Positions 1-9,153 of a stretch of 64,000 nucleotides of DNA are shown one piece after another (position 1 is the first letter of the stretch; each line of letters starts with the position of its first letter). The notes below the pieces were generated by a model. The model was not told where the DNA came from. It did no database searches and was given only the letters and a program-made list of their open reading frames with translations. Location of the stretch: the NCBI GenBank assembly GCA_029856155.1, contig JAHQWL010000072.1, forward strand, positions 1-64,000. The letters run 5' to 3'. The translations under genes and the position numbers were made by a program. This DNA is from Promethearchaeia archaeon (GTDB taxonomy: Archaea; Asgardarchaeota; Lokiarchaeia; Sigyniarchaeales; SOKP01).

Positions 1-184
1 GACATTAATGGTTTTTTGAAAATCATAGTATTGAAATTTTGATGATTGAGAAAAGTAAAATCCTTAAATCTTTTAAATTTTGTTAGATTTAATTTCTAAA
101 CAAATAACCCAATATAATTTTTATAGGGATGCTAATGGTATAACATAAAAATTATAAAAAACAAATTGATAAAGATCTTAACTT

Positions 185-1141
185 ATGTCTTCCCCTAAAG
201 AGCTAATAATCAAAATTCAAGGTTTGACAAAAGAATATTATAATAAAGTAGTTGTGGATAATATTAATTTGGAAATCCCTGATTCGTGTTTTGCTTTTTT
301 AGGTCCTAATGGGGCGGGAAAAACAACACTAATGTTAATGCTCTTAGGTATGGTGAAACCATCAAATGGGACAGCATTCATTCTCGAAACTAATATCCTA
401 AATAGCTCAGGTAAAATAAGGAGAAAGATTGGATTTCTACCTGAAAATGTGGGGTTCTACCCTAACCTCACAGGAAGACAGTTTCTTAAATTAATTTTTG
501 GCTTGAGAAATAATAGGGGAGGGGACAAAAATCAAATTAAATCATATTTAGAGTGGAGCGGTATAGATAAAAACTATTGGGATAAGTTTATTAAATCATA
601 TTCAAGGGGAATGCGGCAGCGTTTAGGATTGGCTCAAGCATTTGCTGGAGAACCTAAAATAGTTTTTCTTGATGAACCCTTATCTAATATTGATCCATTA
701 GGTAGAGAGGAATTTATTCAAAAAATCCACATGAAAAGAAAAGAAGGAATCACAGTTATTATTTCAAGCCATATTGTTCTTGAAATAGAACAACTAGCCG
801 ATTATGCAGCGTTTATTGATAACGGCATAGTAAAAGCTTCGGATAAAATATATAATCTTGCTCAATTTTACGGATTTAATGAATATGAAATAACTAGAAT
901 CAATTATGATGATAATGTGACTCTTAAAGAACTTTCTGAGTTGCTATCTACTGAAAAAGTCCTATTTTCTGACGTACCAAAAATATTAAGTGATAAAATT
1001 ATTTTCAGAACCAACATTCCAGAAAAAGTAGATAAAATAATAGTGGATTATAAAGATTTTAATTTCACTCCTATTAGTGGAACTTTAAATAAATTATATA
1101 AACAAATAATAAAAGGAAAATCTTATGAAAAGAGAGAATAA
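185..1141 (+). CDS. ABC transporter ATP-binding protein
   Basis: Cytoplasmic ATPase subunit of an ABC transporter that should power the membrane protein encoded just downstream. Visible motifs in the 318-residue protein are Walker A GPNGAGKTT (residues 40-48), LPE in the Q-loop position (about 85-87), the signature SRGMRQR (140-146), Walker B with LDEP (162-165) and the H-loop SSHI (194-197). The last 100 residues form a variable domain typical of exporters of the CcmA/NatA type. The 3' end overlaps the permease start by 17 nt, so the two are co-translated. The substrate cannot be read from sequence. Confidence 0.93.
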   Translation: MSSPKELIIKIQGLTKEYYNKVVVDNINLEIPDSCFAFLGPNGAGKTTLMLMLLGMVKPSNGTAFILETNILNSSGKIRRKIGFLPENVGFYPNLTGRQFLKLIFGLRNNRGGDKNQIKSYLEWSGIDKNYWDKFIKSYSRGMRQRLGLAQAFAGEPKIVFLDEPLSNIDPLGREEFIQKIHMKRKEGITVIISSHIVLEIEQLADYAAFIDNGIVKASDKIYNLAQFYGFNEYEITRINYDDNVTLKELSELLSTEKVLFSDVPKILSDKIIFRTNIPEKVDKIIVDYKDFNFTPISGTLNKLYKQIIKGKSYEKRE

Positions 1142-1916
1142 GATAAAACCCTCCTTATTTTATGAAAGACATTTGTTCTCTTTTTATTTGAAACACAAGA
1201 TTCTCTCAATAAAGTTCGCTGTATGCATAATGTTGTCATTGCTCATTCTATTCGATATCTTTAATACGTTTAATTTTGAATATGTAAACAGTCAAATTTT
1301 AGATGAGACGTTATATTGGAATGAATTTATAGTTCGATTTAGTATAGGTTTTTCATTTCTCCGATTTATTCCTGTTATAATTACTGGTGATATTATTTCG
1401 GGAGAATTTTCTAATAAGTCTGCTATGATAATTTATGCTACGGAATCTAGAAATAAAATTCTTGCCATAAAGTTATTGTGTATGGTGATAAGCATTTTTC
1501 TTTTGATGTTATTTTATTTTTTAACTTTTCTTATTATAATTTTCAATAAAACCGATTTATTAGTTTCAATCCACATTTTTCTAATGGGTTTTTTAATTAT
1601 ATTGATACAATTAATATTTTATGTATCATTAACTTTTATGATTTCGGCGTTAACTCGGAATGTAGTACTTTCTTTCATTTTACCTGTTTTTTATATAATT
1701 ATAGAGACATTTTTAGAAGGTTTTGATTTAAGCCTTTTTTCATACAGCTCTTACACAGTAAAAGTTATCTACTTTTTTGAAAATTTAATTTTTCATGAAC
1801 AAATTATCTTCAGTAGTGTAACAATCATTTGTATAATTACTTTTTTCGGATTACCTATATTGATTATGTTAATAACTTTTTATACTTTCAAACAATTAGA
1901 TATCAGGATTGATTAA
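1125..1916 (+). CDS. ABC-2 type transporter permease
   Basis: Integral membrane partner of the preceding ATPase. The 263-residue protein has about six hydrophobic segments, with an early helix near residues 30-48, one near 75-90, a long pair at 115-175, one near 180-200 and a C-terminal helix ending in charged residues. The motif GDIISGEFSNKSA after the second helix resembles the coupling region of ABC-2 permeases. It overlaps the ATPase gene by 17 nt. Assignment is by topology and context; sequence similarity to a named family was not tested. Confidence 0.8.
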   Translation: MKRENKIKPSLFYERHLFSFYLKHKILSIKFAVCIMLSLLILFDIFNTFNFEYVNSQILDETLYWNEFIVRFSIGFSFLRFIPVIITGDIISGEFSNKSAMIIYATESRNKILAIKLLCMVISIFLLMLFYFLTFLIIIFNKTDLLVSIHIFLMGFLIILIQLIFYVSLTFMISALTRNVVLSFILPVFYIIIETFLEGFDLSLFSYSSYTVKVIYFFENLIFHEQIIFSSVTIICIITFFGLPILIMLITFYTFKQLDIRID

Positions 1917-1962
1917 GATAAAATTAAATTGAACAGTAAAAAAAATTGAAAAGAGAGATTAG

Positions 1963-2508
1963 GTGATTATGCCTCGAAAGTTTTCATGGTTTATCTTTTT
2001 TATAATATTATCTAGCATCTCCAGTGTATGCCTTTTATTTATACCTTATCCTGAAACTAAAACTTTAGATCCTGGGTACCCTTATATTGGGCATGGTCTT
2101 TCTAGCCATAATTCTTATTATATAGATCGGTTTGAATTTCCATGGAGATCACACACTCAAGAAATCTTTCTAAACATTTCTGTTGAGCAGGGAACAATTT
2201 CTCTTCAGATATTAAAAAGAAAAGATTTTAACTGTTATCTTAAGGGAGAACCTTATATACCTTACTGGGAAGTTGAAAATATAACTGAGTTTACAACAAC
2301 TATTCAAATATCTCCACCCTTTCAAGGTAATATATTTATTTTGTTTTATGCTGAAGAATTTCCTGTTGCTGAAGAAGATTATATTTTATATTATAGTGAG
2401 ATAATAGTAAGTTATATTCGCTATGCCTCAAGTTATGGACTCGTTTTTCTTGGCGTTGCGATTATATTGATTTCTTCCTATGGATACCGTAGATATAAAT
2501 TTTTATAG
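1963..2508 (+). CDS. Small two-TM membrane protein of the ABC operon
   Basis: Unrecognised protein of 181 residues. A hydrophobic segment at residues 8-27 (signal anchor) and another at about 153-172 bracket a polar extracellular region of about 125 residues, giving a loop outside the cell and short tails inside. GTG at 1963 or ATG at 1969 can serve as start. AGAGAT at 1953-1958 is only a weak Shine-Dalgarno match. The gene follows the permease by 46 nt on the same strand, so it is probably an accessory subunit of the exporter. That role is inferred from position only. Confidence 0.65.
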   Translation: MIMPRKFSWFIFFIILSSISSVCLLFIPYPETKTLDPGYPYIGHGLSSHNSYYIDRFEFPWRSHTQEIFLNISVEQGTISLQILKRKDFNCYLKGEPYIPYWEVENITEFTTTIQISPPFQGNIFILFYAEEFPVAEEDYILYYSEIIVSYIRYASSYGLVFLGVAIILISSYGYRRYKFL

Positions 2509-2569
2509 CTAAAAAATATTAAAAAAAAAATAAAAAAATGCTGGAAATATTGAAATCGCAATTAACGAC

Positions 2570-2776
2570 TTAAATTAAACCGATAGCGATTTTCATATCT
2601 GCAGCAGTAACTTTCTTTCTGCCGGAGTGTTTGGCAATATCAAGCGCACAGCCAGTTAAGGTTTTTGCATATTCTTCTAAATAATCCATTAATTTATCAA
2701 CTGCGGCTCGACTTACGATTTCAGCACCAGCTTTCTTCATTAGAGCCCGTAGCGGACTCCATGCAAATGCAGCCAT
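2570..2776 (-). CDS. Archaeal histone
   Basis: Single histone-fold protein of 68 residues that should dimerise and wrap DNA. The sequence matches the archaeal HMfB-type fold: alpha1 with PLRALMKKAGAE, loop L1 with VSRAAV, a long alpha2 to about residue 48, then L2/alpha3 with SGRKKVTAADMKIAI, where the RKKVT motif contacts DNA. There is no N- or C-terminal tail. A strong GGAGG site lies at 2785-2789, 8 nt before the ATG. The gene stands alone and converges on the preceding membrane-protein gene. Confidence 0.95.
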   Translation of the reverse strand: MAAFAWSPLRALMKKAGAEIVSRAAVDKLMDYLEEYAKTLTGCALDIAKHSGRKKVTAADMKIAIGLI

Positions 2777-2815
2777 TTTTTATTCCTCCACTTATTTTTT
2801 ATTAATTTCTATTAA

Positions 2816-2828
2816 TTTTATTTAAAGG
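2816..2828 (-). promoter_or_regulatory. Histone gene promoter (TATA box)
   Basis: Read on the minus strand, TTTAAATAA lies about 45 nt before the histone ATG. A start of transcription about 26 nt downstream, near 2796, would leave a 20-nt leader that carries the GGAGG site. Confidence 0.5.
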
Positions 2829-3286
2829 TATTTACATTTTAATTAGTATTTCTTATATTTAAATGTGTTGGTTGATCATCATGAATCCGATAAATGTGAT
2901 CAATCAAATTCAGTCGACAAAAAAAATTCATGGAAAAAATTAACAAATTTTTTACTAGTGAATTCAATTAATCAGAATTGATCAATTTTTGATTTCAGAT
3001 GATGCAGTTGTCAAAGTTGATCATATAACTTTGTTACGTTTGGGTGAAATCTATAAGCCAAAATATCTAAAATCTTATATAAGGTAAAAGATTGAAAATA
3101 ATTTATTGAGTTATTTTACAATATAACACTTTTGAATTAGAATTAAGTACTTTTCTGAAATATTTATGCTTTATATATAATTTTTCTTTACATTAATTTA
3201 AAAGTTAGGCAAATTCCTTATTAATTCTAATACATACTAATTTAATTAGATCAGTATAAAATTATGCGAAACCGGAGCAGTAGAAA
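2829..3286. other. Intergenic region with four TGATCA sites
   Basis: No full gene is seen between the histone and the phosphoesterase. TGATCA occurs four times in 151 bp (2873, 2897, 2979 and 3018). A plus-strand open frame from TTG 2989 to the stop at 3085-3087 would give about 32 residues that look weakly protein-like; it has no convincing start signal and may be a remnant. Confidence 0.35.
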
Positions 3287-4360
3287 ATGAGTGAAAATAA
3301 ACCAAAAATTTTAGTAGCTTCAGATGTACATTTAGGTTCATTAGATTGTGAAAGAGACTTATTTATTCAATTTTTAAAGCGTATTATTAATGGAGAATTT
3401 GGAAATGAACTACAAGCGTTTATATTATTAGGAGATTTCATTGATTTATGTACTGATCTTCCTAGAACTCTTTTAAAAAGGCAAAAAGTTCAAGAAATTT
3501 TTACACTTTTACTTGAGATTAAAAAGAAAATGAAACTTTTATTTTTATTAGGAAATCATGAAATTCCCGTGACAGGAGACTATGATGAGAAATTTGAACG
3601 TCGAAAAAAGAAATTTTTAATCAAATTTAGAAATAGTAAATTCAGGGAATTGTTTAATGATGAATTATACTATCAATTTATATTATTAAAAAAGTGGAAC
3701 AATGAGGACATGCTCTTGATGTATAATTCGCGAGAGCAACTTGAAAATAATCCTATTAACAAAGTAAAAATTGAAGGCCTTGATTTAGACAGCGACTATA
3801 GATGTTTTATGGCGCATGGTTTTCAATTTGAAAGTGAGATATATCGATTTTTTGTAGGACAATTATGGAAATCATTAATCTCGAATAGTAAATTTGAAGT
3901 GAAAGAAACTTACGATTATTTCTGGAATGAAATAATTAAGAATGGGAGGAAAATTAAGCCTATACGATTTAGTGCTATGAAAGAAGAATTAGCTAAGTTT
4001 AAAAATAAGTCAATTGAAGAAATGGATGAACTTTTTTCAGAATTAAATATTTTAGAATTTAACTTAATTAAAGCAAATATGCGTGTAATGAAGAAATGGC
4101 AACGTGCAAGCAAACCTGATTATTATTTAGATGAAATAAAAGAGTTTTTAGAGGATGATAAATATGATTTTTCAAAAATTAATCATCTAATATATGGGCA
4201 CTCTCATCATAAGGAAACATCTTATGCAACTATCAATAACCAACAAGTAGAAGTAATAAATGATGGCTCGTGGCAACATATGGAACCTTCTTACCTAGAG
4301 ATTTACAATAAGGGGAAACTATATTTAAAAAATTTTTCACCTAGTAATAATACACTATAA
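3287..4360 (+). CDS. Calcineurin-like metallophosphoesterase
   Basis: Soluble two-metal phosphoesterase of 357 residues. The family metal ligands appear in order: SDVH (residues 12-15), GDFID (49-53), GNHE (89-92), a middle histidine in MAHG (about 174-177) and the C-terminal GHSHH near residue 305. A helical insertion of about 110 residues lies between the middle histidine and the last motif. The fold predicts hydrolysis of phosphomonoester or phosphodiester bonds; the substrate is unknown. It stands alone and converges on the next, minus-strand gene. Confidence 0.88.
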   Translation: MSENKPKILVASDVHLGSLDCERDLFIQFLKRIINGEFGNELQAFILLGDFIDLCTDLPRTLLKRQKVQEIFTLLLEIKKKMKLLFLLGNHEIPVTGDYDEKFERRKKKFLIKFRNSKFRELFNDELYYQFILLKKWNNEDMLLMYNSREQLENNPINKVKIEGLDLDSDYRCFMAHGFQFESEIYRFFVGQLWKSLISNSKFEVKETYDYFWNEIIKNGRKIKPIRFSAMKEELAKFKNKSIEEMDELFSELNILEFNLIKANMRVMKKWQRASKPDYYLDEIKEFLEDDKYDFSKINHLIYGHSHHKETSYATINNQQVEVINDGSWQHMEPSYLEIYNKGKLYLKNFSPSNNTL

Positions 4361-4384
4361 AAGTTTTCAAGAATAGTATTTTTA

Positions 4385-4849
4385 TTACAATCTTATTTCA
4401 ATTTCGGGTTGTTTTTTCTCAGCATAGAAAAATCGACCAGAACCCATTATATCTACATGTTGGAAAAATATTTCGTAGTATACTACTCTTTGAGAAAGAA
4501 TTCCTTCTTTTATTTTAGTATTCTTAATTGCTTTTTTTGAGTTAGAGGTTATAATATCATTTATCATTTTACCTAATTCAGAGACCAGTATCTCCTCTTC
4601 TGAGGGGTAATACTGATCTTGGTCACCTCCTAATAGTATATTGCCATCTCGACACCTACCAGGATTTATTTCTACTCCTACCTTGTATTTATTAAAATAA
4701 TCTAAAATGAGTTTTAAGTTCTCAAGACTAGGTTGCCCAATTTCCTCAAGAATCTTAAAAATTAATGAATCTGGTTTTCTTAAATAATCATGAATGGTAT
4801 CTGGAGTTGTTTTTGGCTCATAATCTGGAAATAAATCTTTTTTATTCAA
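4385..4849 (-). CDS. Hypothetical protein, 154 aa
   Basis: Not recognised. The protein is soluble and mixed in composition, with a polar N-terminus, a possible alpha/beta core (helix near residues 30-52, a glycine-rich stretch INPGRCRDGN near 62-71) and a C-terminus rich in aromatic residues. No signal peptide, membrane segment or metal motif is seen. It is 25 nt from the convergent phosphoesterase gene and divergent from the small GTPase gene; their starts are 112 nt apart. Length and composition support a real gene. Confidence 0.6.
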   Translation of the reverse strand: MNKKDLFPDYEPKTTPDTIHDYLRKPDSLIFKILEEIGQPSLENLKLILDYFNKYKVGVEINPGRCRDGNILLGGDQDQYYPSEEEILVSELGKMINDIITSNSKKAIKNTKIKEGILSQRVVYYEIFFQHVDIMGSGRFFYAEKKQPEIEIRL

Positions 4850-4932
4850 AACTTATTCAACTCCGATTTATCCATTATATCATCAAAATTTATAAATCCC
4901 AACTTTAATTTTAAATTATTAGATTTAGATTT

Positions 4933-4944
4933 TTTAAATTTAAA
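4933..4944 (+). promoter_or_regulatory. TATA box for a leaderless GTPase mRNA
   Basis: TTTAAATTTAAA begins about 26 nt before the ATG at 4962. No Shine-Dalgarno site precedes that ATG. Both points fit transcription starting at the initiation codon. Confidence 0.5.
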
Positions 4945-4961
4945 AATATACAATTATACTC

Positions 4962-5570
4962 ATGAGTAATCAAATAAAACCCCTCTCTGAGATGAAAGAT
5001 GACGAAAAACCAATTTATATTTTCAAGATTTGCATTTTAGGTCAGGAAAGAGTCGGTAAAACATGTATCGCTAAGAGATTGTGTTTTGATACATTTGATG
5101 TAAATACAAAAGAAACACTAGGAATTGAATTCTACACAAAAGACATTCCCGTTGTTGTTAATGATGATGATACATTTGTTCGAATCAGTATATGGGATTT
5201 TGGTGGACGTGAACAATTCAAAAAACTATTTCCATATTACATCAATGGGGCTAATGGAATTTTTATGGTATTTAATTTAGTAGATATTCAAACATTACTA
5301 AGATTAGACTGGTGGTATGAAAGACTTGGTGAGTATCATCAAGCAAATACGCCAAGGATGGTTATAGGAGCTAAAAGTGATCTTGTAAAAACTGCGGAAG
5401 AAAAGGCGAGGGTTGACGGTTTAGTAATTGATAGGTTCATGAAAAGGCATGCAGAACTTGATTTTTATAAGACATCTTCAAAAGAAAACTATAATATTGA
5501 ACCGATCTTTAAAGAACTTGTTATTAAAATATTAGAAAGAAATGGATTAGATTATGATAAGCTTACTTAA
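4962..5570 (+). CDS. Ras-like small GTPase
   Basis: GTP-binding switch protein of the Ras superfamily, 202 residues. G1 is GQERVGKT (27-34), the switch I threonine is likely T52 before GIEF, G3 is WDFGGRE (78-84) in place of the eukaryotic DTAGQE, G4 is AKSD (137-140), where the usual asparagine is alanine, and G5 is TSSKEN (171-176). There is no C-terminal prenylation cysteine. An 18-residue polar extension precedes the first strand. Asgard genomes carry many such GTPases with unknown targets. It is 62 nt upstream of the KARI-like gene, on the same strand. Confidence 0.92.
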   Translation: MSNQIKPLSEMKDDEKPIYIFKICILGQERVGKTCIAKRLCFDTFDVNTKETLGIEFYTKDIPVVVNDDDTFVRISIWDFGGREQFKKLFPYYINGANGIFMVFNLVDIQTLLRLDWWYERLGEYHQANTPRMVIGAKSDLVKTAEEKARVDGLVIDRFMKRHAELDFYKTSSKENYNIEPIFKELVIKILERNGLDYDKLT

Positions 5571-5632
5571 AGAGATGTAATTTATCTATTCACTGATTCA
5601 GAAATAAAACTTTTTTTTGAGGTAGAATTAAT

Positions 5633-6712
5633 TTGGTTGAGATTTTTCATGAAAAAGATGGAGATCTTTCAATTTTAAACGATAAGAAAATTTCTATAAT
5701 TGGCTACGGTAACCAAGGGAGAGCTCAAGCTCTTAACTTAAGAGACTCGGGTTTAAATATAATTGTGGGCAATATTGAGGATAAATATAAAAATATTGCT
5801 CTTAAAGATGATTTTTCAGTTTATACAATTGAAGAAGCTACGAAAAAATCAGATGTAATCTTTATACTCATCCCTGATGAGATAATGAATGAGATTTTTG
5901 AAAAGAGAATTAAACCTTATTTGAGAGCTAATTCAGTTATTGTATTTGCGAGTGGATATAATATTGGTTTTAATCTATTAAAACCCCCTGAGAATATAGA
6001 TGTATTGCTGATTGCACCTAGAATGATCGGTGTTGGTGTGAGAGAGAATTTTCTCAAAAATGAAGGATTTTTCAGTTTCATCGCAATTGAACAAGATGCT
6101 TCTGGGAACGCAAAAGAAATCTTACTTGCTTTAGCTAAAGGAATTGGTACATTAAAAAAAAATGCAATAATGCTTTCCTTCAAACAAGAAGCTGAATTAG
6201 ATTTATTTAATGAACAAGGATTTGGACCTGCCTTTGGAAGGGTTTTATTATCAAGTATTTACACGTTAATTGATGCAGGTTATCCCCCTGAAGCAGTATT
6301 AATTGAAATGTACATGAGTAATGAGATGTCTTATACATATAAGAAGATGGCAGATGTTGGGTTAATTAAACAAGTAGATTTTCATTCCCAAACAAGTCAA
6401 TATGGAGCTATGAGCAGGGGTATACGATTCCGAAAACTCCCTTTAAAAGATAATATGAAACAAATATTAAAAGAAATTCAAGATGGAGACTTTACCAAGG
6501 AGTGGGAAAAGAGCCTTACAAAACTAAAATTTAAACTGATAAAATATTTTGCTACAAAGCAGAAAATCAATAAATTAGAAAAACAAGTAAGAAATAATCT
6601 TAAGTTAAAACTTTATGATATCTATGAAGAAGAACCTCCAACAGAAGAGGAGATAGCTAAATTAAAAAGTATTTCGGATGAATTAAAGCTGTTTGAGCAA
6701 TACTATGAATAG
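5633..6712 (+). CDS. Divergent ketol-acid reductoisomerase-family protein
   Basis: The 359-residue protein has the KARI architecture: an N-terminal Rossmann domain with IIGYGNQGRAQALNLRDSG (22-40), the ASGNAKEI segment (157-163) and the helical domain with the metal motif ELDLFNEQ (188-195). It departs from true IlvC at the catalytic loop: the usual APKGPGH is APRMIGV (128-134), so the conserved histidine is missing. The second metal-ligand region (IEMYMSNE, 224-231) also fits poorly. It is probably an oxidoreductase paralogue with another substrate. The TTG start at 5633 is set by GAGGT at 5619-5623. No branched-chain amino-acid genes are nearby. Confidence 0.75.
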   Translation: MVEIFHEKDGDLSILNDKKISIIGYGNQGRAQALNLRDSGLNIIVGNIEDKYKNIALKDDFSVYTIEEATKKSDVIFILIPDEIMNEIFEKRIKPYLRANSVIVFASGYNIGFNLLKPPENIDVLLIAPRMIGVGVRENFLKNEGFFSFIAIEQDASGNAKEILLALAKGIGTLKKNAIMLSFKQEAELDLFNEQGFGPAFGRVLLSSIYTLIDAGYPPEAVLIEMYMSNEMSYTYKKMADVGLIKQVDFHSQTSQYGAMSRGIRFRKLPLKDNMKQILKEIQDGDFTKEWEKSLTKLKFKLIKYFATKQKINKLEKQVRNNLKLKLYDIYEEEPPTEEEIAKLKSISDELKLFEQYYE

Positions 6713-6763
6713 GTTTAAAATTAATAATTATGGATTTCTTTAAACATTCATACTAATTTTTAT

Positions 6764-7816
6764 CTACTTTTTTCTCCTTTTTTTACTAATATCTTCAATC
6801 CTTATTCTTTCTATTTCTTTCTGTGTCAATTTAACTGGTTTAGATTCATCAAAGGGTGTATTACAAACCCAACATGCATTCTCCAAATTACTTAAAGCTT
6901 CAGAACAGTTAATACAATAAATGGCATCGCAATTTGGACAGGTATACATCAATCTTGATAAAGTTCCTTTACACACTAAGCAAATTTTTTTTTCTTTATG
7001 AAAACTAATTTCTTCTTCAGAAATGTGATCAGGTCTTTCAATTAATCTAAAAAGACCTTCTTTAACTTTTACTTCCCTTTTAGGAGGAATCATTTGAATT
7101 TCCTTAGGTTCTTCTCGCAATCCTAAATAAAAAAAGAAAAAACTAATAAAAATACCTAATTTATAGTAAACTGAAAAGCCTGGTTCCGAAAATCCGTCCA
7201 CCATTACAAAAAAATGTATTAAAAACCAAGCTAGCGATAAAAATAAAAATTTTTTTCTTATCACTCCCTTTGTGTGAATTCCCTTAATTAATGTACCCAC
7301 TACACAAAAACTTATTGATAAAATTGCTATGAGCACAATTAATATACTTGCAGGTGAACCTATTATGGCATGAGACTCCATTAATTCTTCACCTGGGTTT
7401 ATAGGGTATAGATTTTCTACATTTCCTTCTGGATCAATTAAAAAATATATGAAAAGAAGAATAAGCAGAACTAAGAAAATAAATCTAAAATACCATTTTC
7501 TTCTTGGTATTAAAAGTTCAGTAGCGATATAAAGACTAATTCCTGCAGAGAGAGGTGCCCATATCCAACCAATAAAAAATTGTAAAATATAAGGAAAATT
7601 TGAATTTTTATCCGTTAAAAGTACAACTATAAATTCCAAACTCACTGGTAAATAAAAACCTGCGGTAACAATAAGCATTATTGCTAAATAAAAAAGAAGT
7701 TTAACATCACTCTTTTTTGATTTAGAAATAAAAAGGAATCCAAAAAATATATAGGCTAGAAATACAGTGATTGACACTATTCCGTGTATCCAACCACTAG
7801 TAGAAAGTAAAAGCAT
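6764..7816 (-). CDS. 7-TM membrane protein with C-terminal RING-like zinc module
   Basis: Membrane protein of 350 residues. About seven hydrophobic helices fill residues 8-235, and the tail of about 115 residues should face the cytoplasm. The tail has eight cysteines as CX2C-X10-CX2C-X4-CX2C-X10-CX2C, ending in CWVCNTPF; this is the spacing of a double zinc site resembling a RING or treble clef. A paralogue of nearly equal length lies directly upstream on the same strand. A role in membrane signalling or as a ubiquitin-ligase-like scaffold is possible but not shown. The last residues are rich in lysine and arginine. Confidence 0.75.
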   Translation of the reverse strand: MLLLSTSGWIHGIVSITVFLAYIFFGFLFISKSKKSDVKLLFYLAIMLIVTAGFYLPVSLEFIVVLLTDKNSNFPYILQFFIGWIWAPLSAGISLYIATELLIPRRKWYFRFIFLVLLILLFIYFLIDPEGNVENLYPINPGEELMESHAIIGSPASILIVLIAILSISFCVVGTLIKGIHTKGVIRKKFLFLSLAWFLIHFFVMVDGFSEPGFSVYYKLGIFISFFFFYLGLREEPKEIQMIPPKREVKVKEGLFRLIERPDHISEEEISFHKEKKICLVCKGTLSRLMYTCPNCDAIYCINCSEALSNLENACWVCNTPFDESKPVKLTQKEIERIRIEDISKKRRKK

Positions 7817-7943
7817 TTTATTCTTTCACTAAAACATTTAATATTTATTAAAAGCTCTTAAAATGAATTTCTTTTATTTTTTTAAAATCTTGATCAAATA
7901 AACTTATTGAACAGGAGTAAGAAGTACTTAAATTTATTATTAA

Positions 7944-8063
7944 TATGTATTATATGCTAAAGAAGATATTTGGGTATTTAACGGTTTTGTAAAAGAAGAT
8001 GCTATTTCATATCTTTCTAACAAATTAATGAAAAAATCTATAATCAAAAATTTAGGAAATTAA
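7944..8063 (+). pseudogene. Possible short gene remnant
   Basis: Thirty-nine codons stay open after a TAA and encode a protein-like peptide (it contains KEDIWVFNGFVKEDAISYL) but have no start codon. It lies between the two paralogous membrane genes, on the opposite strand. It could be chance in AT-rich DNA. Confidence 0.25.
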
Positions 8064-8106
8064 ATTTAACAAACATTGCTAATCATAATGTGAATATTAG
8101 GATTTT

Positions 8107-9147
8107 TCAATTATTTTTGCTTTTTTTCTTTCCCTGTTTTACTCCTGCATCTTTGATTATCTTATATGGTTTAGTAGGCTTAGAATCATCAAATGGTGTA
8201 TTACAAACCCAACATGCATTTTCCAAATTGCTCAATGAATCAGAACATTTAATACAATATAGTGCATCACATTTCGGACATGTGTACATTACTCTTGATA
8301 CATTTGCTTTACATACCAAACAAATTTTTTTTTCTTTATGAAATGTAACGTCCTCTTCAGTAATATTGTCGGGCCTTATAGAAAACCTGAAAAGAGATTC
8401 AGCAACTTCAATCTCCCTTACAACAACTTTTTGAGGTTTCTCTGGTTCTTCTCTTAAACCTAAATACCAAAACCATGTACTGCTTATCATACCAATCCTT
8501 ACTATGAATAAATATATACCTGGAGATACTAAAACTTCTAGTATCGTAGATATGATAAATATATTAAAACCTATTGATAGTAAATAATATTTTTTTCTAA
8601 TTACCCCTTCTGAATGAATCCCTTTGTAATAAAAGCCAAATCCGTTTAATATCCAACCACCAAGAAGAAATATAACCATTATTATAAATGCTGGTGATGG
8701 TATAATAATGCTGGCATCTATTACGTTTTCACCAGGATAATCAGGCAACGAAAAATTAAATGAATCCATTGTATATAAGAAAACTAAAAGTTCAAAGATG
8801 ATACCTAAAATTATAAAAATTGATTCTAAATACCATTTATACTTAGGTATTATTAGTTCAATACCAATGTACATAGCTAAACAAGTGATTGTTGGAGCCC
8901 ACATATAACCTAAAATACCATATAGTCCTTTATTTAGATTTTCTCCCGTTATAAGAATTTTTAAAAAATCTAAACATGGAGCTAACCATACAAGACCTAC
9001 AGAAAAAATAAATAAACCTAAATAAGAGAGTAGTCTGATTTCTAATTTTTTTGATTGGTAATAAAAGATTAATCCACAAATAATGCATAAAATAAATTCA
9101 CATAATGTTGTGCAACCAGTAATCCAACCTTCAAACGAAAGCGTTAT
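8107..9147 (-). CDS. Paralogous 7-TM RING-like membrane protein, apparent AUA start
   Basis: Paralogue of the neighbouring gene, with the same helices and the same eight-cysteine tail (CX2C-X10-CX2C-X4-CX2C-X10-CX2C). The first in-frame ATG (8904) would delete the first three helices. The frame is open for 81 more codons, back to ATA at 9147-9145. There the predicted ITLSFEGWITG aligns with MLLLSTSGWIHG of the paralogue, giving 346 versus 350 residues. AGGTGA (9154-9159) sits 6 nt before this ATA. No ATG, GTG or TTG lies in the extra region. Either AUA starts translation, or the start codon was lost by one G-to-A change. Function as for the paralogue. Confidence 0.7.
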   Translation of the reverse strand: MTLSFEGWITGCTTLCEFILCIICGLIFYYQSKKLEIRLLSYLGLFIFSVGLVWLAPCLDFLKILITGENLNKGLYGILGYMWAPTITCLAMYIGIELIIPKYKWYLESIFIILGIIFELLVFLYTMDSFNFSLPDYPGENVIDASIIIPSPAFIIMVIFLLGGWILNGFGFYYKGIHSEGVIRKKYYLLSIGFNIFIISTILEVLVSPGIYLFIVRIGMISSTWFWYLGLREEPEKPQKVVVREIEVAESLFRFSIRPDNITEEDVTFHKEKKICLVCKANVSRVMYTCPKCDALYCIKCSDSLSNLENACWVCNTPFDDSKPTKPYKIIKDAGVKQGKKKSKNN

Positions 9148-9153
9148 AAAATT

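Noticed and set aside
8090..8341. Plus-strand open frame across the end of the second RING-like gene
   Set aside because: It is antisense to the conserved cysteine tail and resembles no protein.
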